Made by a program: the position numbers and the translations under genes | Shown: piece by piece, positions 34,900-46,581 of the stretch | Numbering within the stretch: the stretch's first letter is position 1 | Layout: each line of letters begins with the position of its first letter | The notes under the pieces: model-generated | Told to the model about the DNA's origin: nothing | The model's database searches: none | The model's input: only the letters and a program-made list of their open reading frames with translations | Assembly: GCA_002900995.3 (NCBI GenBank) | Contig: CM035310.1 | Location: forward strand, 530,155-594,154 | Length of the DNA: 64,000 nt | Source of the DNA: Ganoderma boninense | Lineage: Eukaryota > Basidiomycota > Agaricomycetes > Polyporales > Polyporaceae | Reading direction: 5' to 3'

Positions 34900-35713
34900 A
34901 TGTCCCCATCCTCGATCGCCCGGCTCAACGACGACAACTACGCCGAGTGGGTCGTCGGCATCGAGGCTCTCCTCAACCCGCAAGGGCCTGTGGGAGGTGA
35001 CCTCCGCCCCCGCTACCGACACCCGTCCCAACGGCTCCGACAACACGAAGGCCGTCCGTTCCTGGCGCGCCAAAATCGCTGAGGCCCGTGCCGAGCTCAT
35101 CCTCAACATTGAGCCAACCCAGTACGCTCACGTCCAGTCCACGGACGCCCACGAGGTATGGTCCGAGCTTCGCCGTGTCCACCTCGCCCGCGGTTTCGGA
35201 ACCCGTCTCGCCCATCGCCGCGCGCTCTGGCGTATGTCCAAGCGCCCCGACCAGTCCATGACCTCGTACATCGCCGACGTCCGCCGCGCCGCGTTCCGCC
35301 TCCAGGAGATCGGTGCTTCGATTGACGATGAAGACCGCATCCTCGCTCTCACGAATGGCCTCCCCGACTCGTATTCCCAGCTCGTCGTCAACCTCGACTC
35401 AACTCCACCCAGCGACCTCACTCTCGACTACGTCATCACCCGTCTCCTTAACGAGGAGTCCCGCCAGCTCTCTCTCGCTTCCGCCCCCGGTACTTCCTAC
35501 GACACCGCCCTCGCTGCCACCATGAAGCCGCGCACTCCGCTCGAGCGCATCACCTGCTTCAAGTGTTCGAAGAAGGGTCACTATCAGCGTGACTGCCCCC
35601 AGCTCAAGGACGAGCCCGATGAAGCCCACATGGCGTACGCGTTCACCGCCGCCGTTGTGCCGAAGAACAGGCTTATCAAGGGCCCAATTGTGGAGGAGGA
35701 TGTCGCTTGGTAG
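34900..35713 (+). CDS. Copia-type Gag polyprotein with zinc knuckle, one frame break
   Basis: Nucleocapsid-type protein of the LTR element. It starts at 34900 (MSPSSIARLNDDNYAEW, the usual Gag opening of Copia elements) and shifts frame near 34975-34980, beside a CCC run, into KGLWEVTS. The middle holds the retrotransposon gag domain (VWSELRRVHLARG, MTSYIADVRRAAFRLQEIG, ILALTNGLPDSY). The zinc knuckle CX2CX4HX4C (CFKCSKKGHYQRDC) lies near 35560. The stop is at 35713. Total length is about 270 residues. With the frame break, the encoded product may not be made from this copy. Confidence 0.8.
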
Positions 35714-35843
35714 TTGTCTGCTTCAGGGGATGTATCCTGCTCTCGTATGTTTCTTTTATGTCATCCTCATTGTCTTGTTGCCCCCTCCCACTTGTTTACA
35801 TTCCCGCTGCTTCGCTTTTACCCCGCGCTCGCTCGAGGGGATG

Positions 35844-36113
35844 TGTTTGGATTCCGGCGTCTTCCGTACGACGCGTCGGGCGAGCTCGCGCGTGCACCTG
35901 CTCCGCCTCTGCCCGCCCCATCCCGCTACCTCCATCCCGCCTCCCGTCGGATACCGCGCCCCCGCTTATTTCATATAATGGACCTCATATTCGTGTATTT
36001 AAGCAGACTTGTATCTACGTTGTTCGGCACGCGTTTGCACGGCCAAACGCGAATCTCATTGCTTCGTCCTGCTCATCTCTCTCGTGCGCTCCAAGCGCCC
36101 TTGATTTTCTACA
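35844..36113 (+). repeat. 3' LTR
   Basis: Same length and ends as the 5' LTR. It is preceded by a purine-rich tract at about 35834-35843 and followed by the TGCTC target duplication. Confidence 0.85.
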
Positions 36114-36118
36114 TGCTC

Positions 36119-37458
36119 CACTTGTTCTTGCCGCAGTGAAGTATCTTCGTCCCTCCGCAGTAGTATGCCTTGTCGTACGAATTCCGAGCCCTTCAACTTG
36201 AAGTTTGCAAGTGTCCGGTTCAACCTGAGTCCGAGTCTGATGGAAAGCGGCCATGTGTACGCCGCCGGAGAATGGCTGGAACGGAGTCCAACACAGGATA
36301 CGGATGCTTAGTCGCGGTGATGCTACATGTAATCATATGCTGCGGAGAAGGCGAATTGGATGGCCACCCGATTTTGAAAGCGCGTCTGCCAGCGAGGGCA
36401 GGAGGGGCGAGTCCAATCTCCGAGCCCGCTTCAAAGTGGGGTAATCCGATGTTCGGATTTTCAGAACGGACCTCAGAAATGCGCGAGCCTCGAGGCCAGA
36501 CGCTAGCAGACGCGAGAGCATGCAGTGCCCGGTTCTCATGACGGCATTGTCAAGCATTGCAAACGCAGTCCTGCTGGTATGATCGCTTGTGGGCGTGGAG
36601 CCGCGGCAACTCTTGCGGTCATCTGCTATGGCATCGACGGTTCGTTTGTGACCCCCGGCCGCGTCGCTCTCCGGAGCCCAATCTCCCGCAGACGGAGTAG
36701 TTTGGCCGCATTTACTCAATGCTTGCGGCTAAGCTTTCGAGTCGGGCATGGCATCATTCCTGGGCCTGTAGATTTAGGGAATAATACTTGCCATCGGGCA
36801 CGGATATCTGTGCGAACCATCCCGGGCTTGCTTGACCACGCCGTCGAGGCGTTGTAGGGCTCGAGTTGCTTCTGGCTTCATAGAAGCTGACGGCTGCCTC
36901 CTTGCGAAAAAGCACGAGGTCAACGGTGGGATATTCTGTGATTGCAGCATCTCAAGGTCCTGCGACGGCTGCCGTCGGATCGGGCCGTGGAGTACAGAAT
37001 TTCTGTCTTCGGCTGTTGACCTTGCATACTGTCCTCGATGCCTTCCTGAAGCCCAGCGTGACGAAACCAGCACCGTGGAGCCGAGCTTCGATACGAGTTC
37101 ATGTAGTAACAGGAGGTAAATGTACGTCCTGCACGCTCTGCCGAAAATCGGATCTGACGCAGCCAGCGCTGCGGGGGCCCAAGGTCAACGCAGCCTTCAA
37201 CGGGTTTCCCCCCGTGAACACGGTGGCGAATGGCCAAGTGACGTAAATTGAGAAACAAGACACTCCCAAGTTCCCCGACACCTTTCTGAGTTTTTCGACC
37301 CGTCACCGTATCATACAACTGCGTTCTCAAGGGACAGTCTATCACAGGACACTAAGTACTGCTTCACGTCAGATTGTGAGGCAGACAGAAGGGCTTCTTG
37401 AAGCGCACCTCGATGGGGATCATGTATCCCCTGGAGATGGGTCGATGATTGGAGCGAC
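36119..37458. other. gene-free stretch
   Basis: No frame with recognisable features on either strand. The right end is the 3' flank of the small secreted protein at 37459. Confidence 0.45.
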
Positions 37459-37724
37459 TCAATCGAAGCTCGGCCCAGAGATCGAGCCAGTTGCTGTGGC
37501 CATCGGAGTGGGCGAATCGTACGTAATCGTGAGGGTCGTGGCATGCCCATCCGACGACGTCGTGATCGTCGTGAACCACTCCGGAGCGGGAGGGGCGAGC
37601 GGGGTCGCCACAGCTAAGGGGAAAACATCTTAACGTCCAGCACAATTGAACGAGGAAGCGTGATGCACGTACTGTTTGCGACACAAGTGGCGAGGAGGGC
37701 AATGATAGCGAGCAATGGTTGCAT
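37459..37724 (-). CDS. small secreted protein, 68 residues
   Basis: Two exons, 37673-37724 and 37459-37613, join in phase 1. Exon 1 encodes the signal peptide MQPLLAIIALLATCVAN. Exon 2 encodes a short Thr/Ser-rich mature part with the motif ITTSSDGHATTLTITYDSP and no Cys. A TATA box (ATTTATATGG on the minus strand) lies about 55 bp upstream. Signal exon length, intron phase and the mature start (TVATPLAPP) match the secreted genes at 32157, 46582 and 51493. No function is recognised; small secreted proteins of this kind often act at the cell surface. Confidence 0.65.
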
Positions 37725-37775
37725 CGTGTCCGCTGGTAAGCTTCTGGAATGGGTTGTGAGCGACGTCGAGTCCCC

Positions 37776-37785
37776 ATATAAATGA
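37776..37785 (-). promoter_or_regulatory. TATA box of small secreted protein gene
   Basis: ATTTATATGG on the minus strand, about 55 bp before the ATG at 37724. Confidence 0.5.
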
Positions 37786-38229
37786 GGCTTCGGGGAAACT
37801 TACCTTCTCTCGGAGCGAGGGAATGCGGGGCGACGCTGCCATGGCCCCTGGACGGGGTCTTGACTCACGGACAGGACGCCAAGAGCCATGTCCTTGATTC
37901 TGGATTGTTCGAGGATATGGTTCCCGGGCCGTCCTAAGAACTAACTTTCCCCCGTGTCTCATTGCCAAGGATCTGGGGATATGGATGTGATTGAATGGGC
38001 GAATCCTCGGATGCCACTCCGTAGATCACCGCTCACGGGTACACATGGAACCCACCGCGTGTTCATCTGGGCATGGTTCGTCCACCTAAGAGAAAAAAAT
38101 AACAAGTCACTATAGAACAAGCGAACAAGACATGCGGCCTATTCCCGGCCCTGCAATCCAGAACAGTAAAGCTCGATGGGAAAGAGGACACAGGAGAACT
38201 TGCTCACTGGCACACCTCCAGCATCGTGT

Positions 38230-38560
38230 CAGCTGACGACCGATGAGTGCGGCGGGTCCTTCGCGAGTAGGGAAAGGCTCGATGATGGTCGCCACAGCCG
38301 ACGGTCAAGACGGTGGTGGTCGTGTAGGGGCCGTCGACAATCCAGACCACCCTCGTGGTATGCCCGTCGATGGTTCCCGTAATTGTGATCAAGTCAGCGT
38401 GAGGGTCCATCGTCGACGACGCGGTCGCTAGTATGCCAAGATTAGCACAGCCGGACATTTCCAGACATATAAAGCGCAATACTTACCGAAACTGCGAGGA
38501 CGGCAGTCAAGACGAGGATATTGTCAACTGCTGGACAGCGACTGGGGTAAAGCCCATGGA
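38230..38560 (-). pseudogene. degenerate relative of the small secreted protein
   Basis: On the minus strand a hydrophobic stretch NILVLTAVLAVS ends at a GTAAGT donor near 38487. After a TAG acceptor near 38431 a Thr-rich part follows (DLITITGTIDGHTT, then GPYTTTTVLTVG), resembling the mature part of the protein at 37459. No ATG is in frame with the hydrophobic stretch, and its phase does not fit the second exon without a one-base change. I read it as a decayed paralogue, with low certainty. Confidence 0.35.
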
Positions 38561-38599
38561 ACCCGCGAAGTGGCAAAGACTAGACAGGGAGAGAAATTT

Positions 38600-39886
38600 A
38601 GAACGAGAGGATCTGCCATTCAATAAGGAAGCCCTATATGCATGGTACGAACTAGTTCCAGCTGAATATCATGAACTTCAAGTTGAGGCTACTCTGGTTT
38701 GACTTCGGAGCAGCAAGGTGGGTGGGCTGGCCCTACTCCTGTTGGACATCGAACGCCCTTGATGTCTATGTGGTACACCACGTTGTAGAGGGTTTTAGAA
38801 GGAAAAACAAGGAGAGGTGGTACCTTCGTAAAATGTGGGTCGCCGGTGCATTGCCATGGTAGGTCCTCGGGCAAGCCGCGTTTCCGCATGCTGTGCAATG
38901 CATCTCCGGGCGCCAGCGGAGTTTAGGTTGGTCGAAAGCTTCAAAGTCCGAAAGCGTTGCTGCCGCATGAGCTTCAAAATCCGACAATTCTCAGCTTCGG
39001 CGCGTCAACGTGGGCCTCGGCATAGCTCGGCATTCACTCAACCCTCTTTCGTCAGAGATTAAAGACTAAGTAGGTTCGTTCCTTAGCTTATGCGTCTTCT
39101 CGCGCTCCTTCGGCATGCACGGCGGCGGACAGAATGCAAGCCACCAATATGAAGCCTTGCGAATTACGAAGACTGCCCTGGAATATGGCCTACCTTTCGG
39201 GGCAGCTCACGTCAATCACTGCCAGTGCCAACGCGGGTATGCAAGTGAGCCTTCCGAGACTCCAGGCTGTTCCGTGAGCGATGCCGAACCTTTGATACAC
39301 TGTCATGCACAACATACGATGAGAGCCGTCTCTGGGTACCGGTAAGAGTCTTCCTATGTATGCTTGTATTCGTATGGGTAAGTGAAGCTGATTGGGAATG
39401 TCTCTCACCTCCTGATGGAACAGAGTACCTGCAATATGTTCAAGGCCCAAGCCCAAACTGTTCAACGAGTAATTTCGGTGTCATCGCCTGTCCGCGGCTC
39501 GAACGAGCCTCCGGGAGCGGTATGATAGGGCCGAGGTGAGGCGCTGTGCATTTTGCCACTTCGGGCCACATGCATCGCACCTACTAAATCCGCAGGCGGG
39601 GAGCTTCCTCTACGTCAACGGCAGGTGTCCAGGCCGCAATTCTTGCCATACGAAGGAGCCGCGCTGCTATCCCCGTTCGCCGCCGTTGGCCCCGTCGTCG
39701 ACGAATTTCCGGATCCCCGCAACGCCTCCACACTTCCTCCATGCCTCGATCCCCGTCCCCCGCGGCTTCCCACCTTGCGCCTCCCTCGTCGACTACCCGC
39801 GCGACCCGCTTCCTACCTCCTTCTCTCGCTCTCTCCTCCTCCCACCATCCACCCTGGATCGACCACCCGGGAGCTGAGCCTGGAGC
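38600..39886. other. gene-free stretch and promoter of the membrane protein
   Basis: No supported coding frame. From about 39640 the plus strand becomes C- and T-rich, typical of the leader before the start at 39887. Confidence 0.45.
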
Positions 39887-42363
39887 ATGTCGGTCATGGA
39901 CAGCACCTATGGTGCGCTCTTCATCGGCGTCCTAGTATCTGCCGTGTGAGTCTCCCCTACACATCGCAGACCCCGGACTTGGAATTGACCAGCACGGACC
40001 CAAGGTTGTTCGGGGTGACCATGCTTCAAGCGTTCATGTATTTCCAGCAGTACCCAGCAGATCGGTGGTGGACCAAGCTTGCCGTATGTTGGCTTTGGTG
40101 AGTGCTCGATCATCCACTCCTGATGGCGTCGCGGCCACAACTTGCCCATTTTAGGTTTCTGGACGCGTTCCACCTATCTCTAAGCGCCCATTTCGTCTAC
40201 TTTTACATTGTCGTCAATTACGACAACCCATCCGCTCTCTTGTCCTTGACGTGGAGCTACAAGGTGTGCCATTCGGTATGGATGGAACTGGCCTGTCGTG
40301 ACTCACTTTCACTCTCTGCAGCTCCGTTCAGTTGTAGATGTACGAACTCTCTTCGTTCGCCACTACTGCCTCGCTAATTCACATTTAGGCTTTGGTGGTT
40401 GTTTCCGTACACACGTAGGTGAAGCCATGTCATTCCAAGTAACTGGATCTCACGACATTCCCTGCAGTTTGTACACGCTCCGTCTGTGGACATGTTCGTG
40501 CATTCCTTTCGATGGCGGCATACCCTGGAACAGGCTCGGCGAAGGTGTATACGTTGTTCGAGCTTGTTTCGGGGAGACATCGCCCGCTTTGTTCTATTGT
40601 TCTAATTGTGAAAGATCCATGCAGTACTTGGCATTGATGAACATGTCGAGCCTTTCGGAAAGGAAGACCGACGATGGAGTGCTCAGAAGGTCACCTTGCA
40701 GCAGTCTGTTGTGAGGTGGATCATGCGACGAGTAGTCCCGTATTTTGTGGTGAGTTCGCTCTAGGTTCTTTGACCGTCTCATGCTCAGTATTATGTACTC
40801 TAGATCTTCGTTGTCGTCATAGGTTACGGTCAGTACAGCTCCCCGCGCCATGTCGATGACAACTGATCTCTCACCTTTCTAGCTTTGGCTTTCGGTAAGT
40901 CATGTGTGCCACTTTTCAGGAATCCCGATGATATTTAGTTTGGTTGTTAGTAATGTGTCTAGAAACGTAAGCATCTTGTGTTCATTCAGCTGTTGTGCTC
41001 GCCGTAAACACCCTCGCAGGTTCAGACTAGACACCTTCAGTCGCTTATCGCACGCTCCCGTAGGTCCCTTCTCCGTTTCCTTCGCAGAGATGTGATGTGC
41101 TCATTTCACCCAGTTCGCAACATACGTGCCTCTCATTTGCTCCACGTTCACGGACATCATCATTACCGGCTCGCTTTGCTACTTTCTCGCACGTTGTCAG
41201 ACAGAGTCCGGAGCGTGAGTGTCCTCTATATCGTGTGCTTCGAGAACTCGTGTTGATACTTCTTGACTGTAGCATGAACGGCGTCCTTCGGACGCTCATG
41301 TTCTACATCGTGAACACGGGAATCATTAGCAGGTCAGTACTATTAGAACCTTTGTCTCGACTTCAGCATGTTCTTAAGACCTCCGTGACGCCATAGTATT
41401 TGCTCGGTTATAGGCATTTCCATGGTAAGGGTGCATCTTCGGTTCTCGCCCGAATATTCTTTATCTGACCAAAATACTAGATGGTCGCATACCCTAGGAC
41501 ATTCATCGCTCCTGCTATCCAATTCCTTGTGATTAAATGTAAGTACGTTTCCTGTCGACGTCCACCCGAAACTCACCCACTGCAGTGTACATCAATTCTT
41601 ACCTTGCCATGTAAGCCATTCTTTCTTTGCGGTCCGGGAGATCAACTTAGGAATCCATAGGTTGAACGCGCGGGTAGAGATCACAAACGCCGCCCACCGC
41701 GTACCCCATGGGTTCACCCCAACCACGTCCATAATCCTACGAGACGTCGGCCCCGAGCAGAAGCACCAACTCGTCCTCGCAGGCTTCCCGCAGTCCGCCT
41801 CCTCCCTCCACCTCTCAATCCACCGCGCGCCATCCCCCGTCTTCGACTTCGAGTTCCCCCGCACGCGCGCCGAGCCGTTCCTCCTCCGCGCCCCGCGCGC
41901 GAGTCACACCGACCTCAGCCTGCCCGAGTACGACGCGCTCGAGTCCGTCCCGTCCGTCCACCTCTCCACCATCGCCGAGCGCCTCGCAGTCACCCCGCCC
42001 ATGCCCGAGGCGGTCTCCCCGAAGTCGCGCCCAGTCTCCAGCCCGGACGCGCTCCCGACGATCCCCTCCCTCTCGTCCGCGTCGCACCCAGGCTGCCCCC
42101 AGCACCAGCAGGACTACCCGTCGCCCCCGGAACGCACGCTGTCCCCGCTGCGCTTCGGGTCGCCCCCGCTGGGCACGGGCGCGCTCCGCCCGGTCGGCGC
42201 GGAGCTGCGGCCGATAGTGTACTCGCCGCGGGACAAGTTCACGCGGATGGTGCACTCGGCGCGCTCGCGGAGCAGGTCGCGCCGCGCGCTGTTCGACGCG
42301 GAGCGCGGCGTCGCGGGGATGTGGGGGCTGCACGACGCCGAGCGCATCTCAGGGTCGTGTTAG
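39887..42363 (+). CDS. DUF6534-type multi-pass membrane protein
   Basis: Plasma-membrane or organelle protein of a large, uncharacterised basidiomycete family, usually with seven helices. Exons traced: 39887-39945, 40005-40097, 40155-40263, a 12 bp exon 40322-40333, 40389-40414, then LYTLRLWT from about 40475. Later exons hold VVPYFV, IFVVVIGYG, a helix with TFTDIIITGSLCYFLARC (about 41135), VLRTLMFYIVNTGIISR (about 41285), MVAYPRTFIAPAIQFLVIK (about 41481), VYINSYLAM (about 41588), and the last exon 41661-42363. The LNAR after the final helix is characteristic. The cytosolic tail of about 230 residues is Pro/Ser/Arg-rich. The stretch between about 40500 and 40710 does not fit the family and is either a longer intron or an insertion. 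Confidence 0.7.
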
Positions 42364-42373
42364 CATTCATTAC

Positions 42374-42410
42374 TGGTGGTGGTGGTGGCGGCGGCGGCGG
42401 TGGTGGTGGC
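42374..42410 (+). repeat. GGT/GGC trinucleotide microsatellite
   Basis: About twelve triplets of GGT and GGC just after the stop codon of the membrane protein gene, in its 3' untranslated region. Confidence 0.8.
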
Positions 42411-42981
42411 GAGTTGCGAGCTTGAGGGCGGGCGATCGAGGACGCTGTGCGGCGTAATCGTTGTACTATATCTGCGGCTTTCCTTTATTCGTATCCGGAT
42501 TTAATGGTTTGGCAAAGGTCCTTGACGGCTTCGCAGCGGCACACTCACTCATTTCTGGGCTTTTCGTTGGCCTTTTCTCTCTCTAGCTTGTACCACAAAC
42601 CATTTTTCGAGGCACACAAAGATGTCCATGGTAGAGTCTCTCGAGCGGCGGAAGAGAATAATAATTGTTCTCGGTCCCAACAAGTTCGGCAGCAAGTACC
42701 GCGCCGCCCGCGCCCAGGAAGCTCCTGTAATTAGGCGCTGACCTCATCGTCGACATCCTCCCCGAACTTCTAGCCGGTTTCTGAGTCAGTAGGCGGTGAT
42801 GGTTCGGTATGATGTCGTCACTGTCAGCCTTCATGCCCCCAGATGTGGAGACTTCTCCGGTTTCTTCATCAGCGCCGGGCCAGTACTCGGCGCTGCCAGC
42901 TTCGATTCTCCTATATGATGGAGCCTGAAGACGGACTCGGAGGCGGGCTTCAACACACACTGACTTTCCCCCACTCCCGCT
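42411..42981. other. intergenic
   Basis: 3' flank of the membrane protein gene and promoter of the reductase. Open frames here have no recognisable features. Confidence 0.45.
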
Positions 42982-44457
42982 ATGCCGCATCCTAGTAACG
43001 TTGTTCTGGTGCGCCCCCTTTCGCCTTTTCACATTTCGATTAACAGTCTAGCCTGTGACGTGGTAGGTGACCGGAGCTTCGGGATTCATTGGATCCCATG
43101 TCGTGGTGCAACTGCTCGACGCTGGGTATCGTGTCAAGGGGTGAGTGAGGATTTAAGCATTTCCCTCACGACCAAGGGCCAACTGCCAAGGGAGTATCAG
43201 CGCTGCTCGTGGAGCAAAGCTCGACTCACTGCGGGACCACTTCAAATCAAACCCGAGCTTTGAAGCCGTGCAGATCGAGGACATCGTCTCGGGCAATTTC
43301 ACTGCAGCGTTGAAGGGTAAAGCAATCGCCGAATTGTACTGCGCTCCACCGCTCATACCAATGTCTACCGTTAGATGTCGGCGCTGTGATCCATATGGCA
43401 TCCCCCTTGGCGGGGCGTGAAGAGCCCGAGGCAGCTCTCAATGTACGCCACTTGATTGTAGTGCCTACGTCCGACCTGACGCAGCTGCCAGGTTGCGCTA
43501 GAGGGCACTTTGAACGTCCTCCGTCAGTCTGTCAAAGCAGGCGTGCACAAAGTCGTGCTCACCAGTAGCTGGGCGACCACCCTTGATCGTATGTAGCCCA
43601 GTGTCCACGATGCTTCCATCTTAGACTGACAGTGCTCACCGCCTCCGGGTGAGCTTAGCCTCGTTGGCCGCTTCGTTTGCGGGGGTTACTTTCACTGAGA
43701 AAGGTCCGTACCACTCCGACTGCCCTCCCTTCGTATCATCCATGCACTGACATCCAAGTCCGCATCTCCCAGATTGGGGTAATACGTCTCGTGAGGACCT
43801 TCTCGCGGCAGGTCGCAACCCACTTTACGTCTACTGTGGTACCAAGACGCTCGCTGAACAAGCCGCCTGGAAGTTCGCCGAAGAGCACCCCGAGCTCGAT
43901 CTCGCTACCAGTACGTCACTCCCGCCCTCGAACTATGGTTCTTCTTCCTCTCACCCCCTCCCCGACGTCCCTTTGCAATAGTCAACCCTCCGTTCGTCTA
44001 CGGCGCCCCCGTCGCTGGCCTGACCCCCGGCGGCCTCGCGGCCCTCGGCACGAACGGGCTGATATACCAACTCATCGCAGGCGAACAGGGCCGCGCGCTC
44101 CCTCTCCAGCTCCCGCCGTTCTACTGCAACGTGCGCGACGTCGCGCGGGCGCACATCCTCGCCCTCAAGCTGCCCAAGCTCGCACCGGGCGCGGACGTGC
44201 AGGAGAAGCGGTTCCTCGTCGCGGGGCCCGGCGAGATCTTGTGGGCGGACGCGGTCCGGACTCTCCTCGCACAGCGCCCCGCTCTCAAGGACCGCCTGCC
44301 GACGTTGGAGGACGCGCCGCCGCTCCCGGGTCCACTGTCCAAGATCGACACGATGCGAGCGGAGGAGGTGCTCGGGATGAAGGAGTATGTGGGGCAGGAC
44401 GAGACGTTGCTGGAGACGGTCGACGCGCTGTTGGAACTCGAGAAGACGTGGAGCTAG
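42982..44457 (+). CDS. NAD(P)-dependent reductase, extended SDR (dihydroflavonol reductase-like)
   Basis: Oxidoreductase of the extended short-chain dehydrogenase type; fungal members often reduce aldehydes or ketones, but the substrate is unknown. Eight exons join in frame: 42982-43008, 43067-43140, 43201-43316, 43375-43442, 43492-43588, 43659-43703, 43773-43910 and 43982-44457, giving 346 residues. The Rossmann motif VTGASGFIGSH comes straight after a nine-residue first exon. Next are IHMASPL and VVLTSSWAT, and the catalytic YxxxK is YCGTK near 43828. NPPFVYGAP and the Asn-Val-Arg-Asp-Val-Ala-Arg-Ala-His stretch are typical of the group. There is no signal peptide, so it is probably cytosolic. 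Intact. Confidence 0.88.
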
Positions 44458-46365
44458 TCGGGATTTGCTTCGGAGAATGATGTACTATAGGCCAATACGA
44501 GTTTGGCCCGTGTCCAGATGATGGTATTCCAAACAGCAGAGGCGACTGTAGTGGAATGGGGGACTTCCTTCCCAGATTCGAGTTTTTGCATCCTGGAAGG
44601 CCGTCTGCATACACGAAGTGCTTCCGCAGAACCACAAGAGGGAACTACGTATTGGCTCGCCTGAGCCCTGCCTCTCCGCAGCACATCCAGGCCGTCGACT
44701 CTCGCCCTCGCAACGCATGGGGCCGGGAATCTGCCAGTACAAGGCAGAGTAGCCTTCGTGGGGAGCTCGTGGAAGAATCGGAAGTCGCGCACGTTGTGGC
44801 GTCGCGGTCAGGGTCGCAAGACATCAGCTGCGAGCCTCGGTGCGCACGAAAATAGACCACTTACAGTTTTCAACCCCCTTCTGACCTTCCGTTCAACGAG
44901 CTCAGGGTACAAGGCTGCACGAGGGCAGAACGAGAACAAAAAGGTCTAGATGCGACCGTGAGCCGAAGAACTGACCGCATGTTCGGCATTTGGAGGCTGG
45001 GTAAGTAATCGATCTCCATGCTCCTTCAGCCTGGAGGTCGTGATCCGCTGGATGACGCAAAGGTCACCCCACCTATGCAAACGACACTCGCGATCGTCAG
45101 CCGACTCACATGAAAGGACAGAAAGCAGAAACTGACAATGTGCTGGTACGTGTGAGCCCGTCCAGCAGCCTTGTTTTTCGCTACCCCAAATCTGCCCTTT
45201 GGTCTGATGCATTCCGTGTAAGTATGTCACGGGCCCAAGGTGAACGCATACCGGACACCTACTGCAGGTCATCCATCTGAGGCCGCTCCGTAGTAGTCAT
45301 CGCCTTGGTCCACGTTACCAACTCGCATCGGCGACAATCGAGAAACGGGCTAGCGAAATTCCACCCGGGGCTTGGGGTTTAGAATGCGGAGGACGCTGCG
45401 CAGACCTTGGATGAAAATCTTTGATCCGCTCGACTAGCTCTCTCCGCAGTGTCCCAGCGGAACCACTGCCGCCGGTCATTCCATAGCACTAGCCACTCGG
45501 GACGTTCAAAGCGGGTGCAAAAACCGGCAATATGTATCCATCGCGATCATCGCACTGACACAGCGAGATAATGAAAACGAAATCTTACCCGCCCAGATCA
45601 CTGGATATCATACACCGTTCTCGATGCTCAGATGAAAAGTCCGCTGATGCCTGGCCTTAACCATCTCGCAAAGACATGCGTGTTGCTGTCTATATCAACT
45701 ATCGGAGATTGTCCGTCAAAATGGCTTTAGCACGCGAGTAAAAAGCATTCGACTTCGAGTTGAGGCAGCCGACTTCAACCAGTGCAGCTGCGGAGCACGA
45801 TGCAAGAACCATGGAGGACGTACCCTATTTTGCGGTCATGGTTCTTCCATCCGATCCTGTGGAGTGGTCCGGCGCTCCAATGTCAGGTTCTAAGGGCAAT
45901 GAGGAAGCCAGGAGGGAGCACTCGTGTATGAGCCAGCGCAGCACCGCGGTTACCGATGAAACGTTGGTTCAGGCGCTTCAGAGGGAGCCTTGCGTGCCGG
46001 CAAAGTCCGCCAGCATGTTCAAGTTCGCGCACAGCCACGCGGCCACGCCCTCATCCCATGACGAACTGCTGAATATCTGCTGCTCAACAATTCTACGTGG
46101 CAGCTAGTTCACAGGTCTTATGAATCTTACCTCCAGGACGACCGTTGTATTTAAGCAGCTTACGACTCACCATTCAAGCGTCTTTGGCCGGTAAACTGGT
46201 AGTACTGGGACACCGTTGGGACCGTCGGCATACGTATCCGGAGGCTAGCACGATGAAGACGCCCCTCGGTTGCTGCGAAAGAAGTTCGGCCTCTGATAGG
46301 GCAAATCTCTGGTGCAGGAAGAAGCCAAAACATGTGCGTCTCTCGGAGAGCATTTGCATGGCGCA
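44458..46365. other. 1.9 kb gene-free stretch
   Basis: No frame with recognisable motifs on either strand. It ends at the sharp border of the inverted duplication near 46366. Confidence 0.45.
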
Positions 46366-46581
46366 TGCACGATCAGCGCATTCGCTAACGCTGCTGCGCA
46401 GGTGGACAGTACTACGGTGTTTCGTTAGCGCCTGCCGACTGCTCCCTAGAACCGTAGACGCGTATAAAAACCCTTCGGTCTGCCCTCAGTCTCTCCAGTA
46501 CCGTCCACTTCTCCTTTCCAGTGCACACGTACTACCCCACCGCCTCTCTTTCGACTTAAACTATCTTAAACACTCGCTACA
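46366..46581 (+). repeat. promoter arm of the inverted duplication (copy B)
   Basis: Nearly identical, in reverse orientation, to 33519-33752. It contains the TATA box GCGTATAAAA at about 46460-46469 and the leader up to the ATG. Confidence 0.75.

Larger units (their letters stand above)
34426..36118 (+). mobile_element. gag-only Copia-type LTR element with 5 bp target duplication
   Basis: Two 270 bp LTRs (34431-34700 and 35844-36113) start TG and end CA and are almost identical. They are flanked by the direct repeat TGCTC at 34426-34430 and 36114-36118, the 5 bp duplication expected of an integrase. A purine run, GAGGGGATG, just before the 3' LTR fits a polypurine tract. The 1.14 kb internal part encodes only a gag-like protein, with no protease, integrase or reverse transcriptase. 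This matches the TR-GAG class of non-autonomous elements, which must borrow enzymes from a full element elsewhere. Near-identical LTRs imply recent insertion. Confidence 0.88.

Noticed and set aside
41815..42333. A 172-codon minus-strand frame opposite the tail of the membrane protein
   Set aside because: Arg/Ala-rich mirror of a GC-rich coding exon, with no features of its own.
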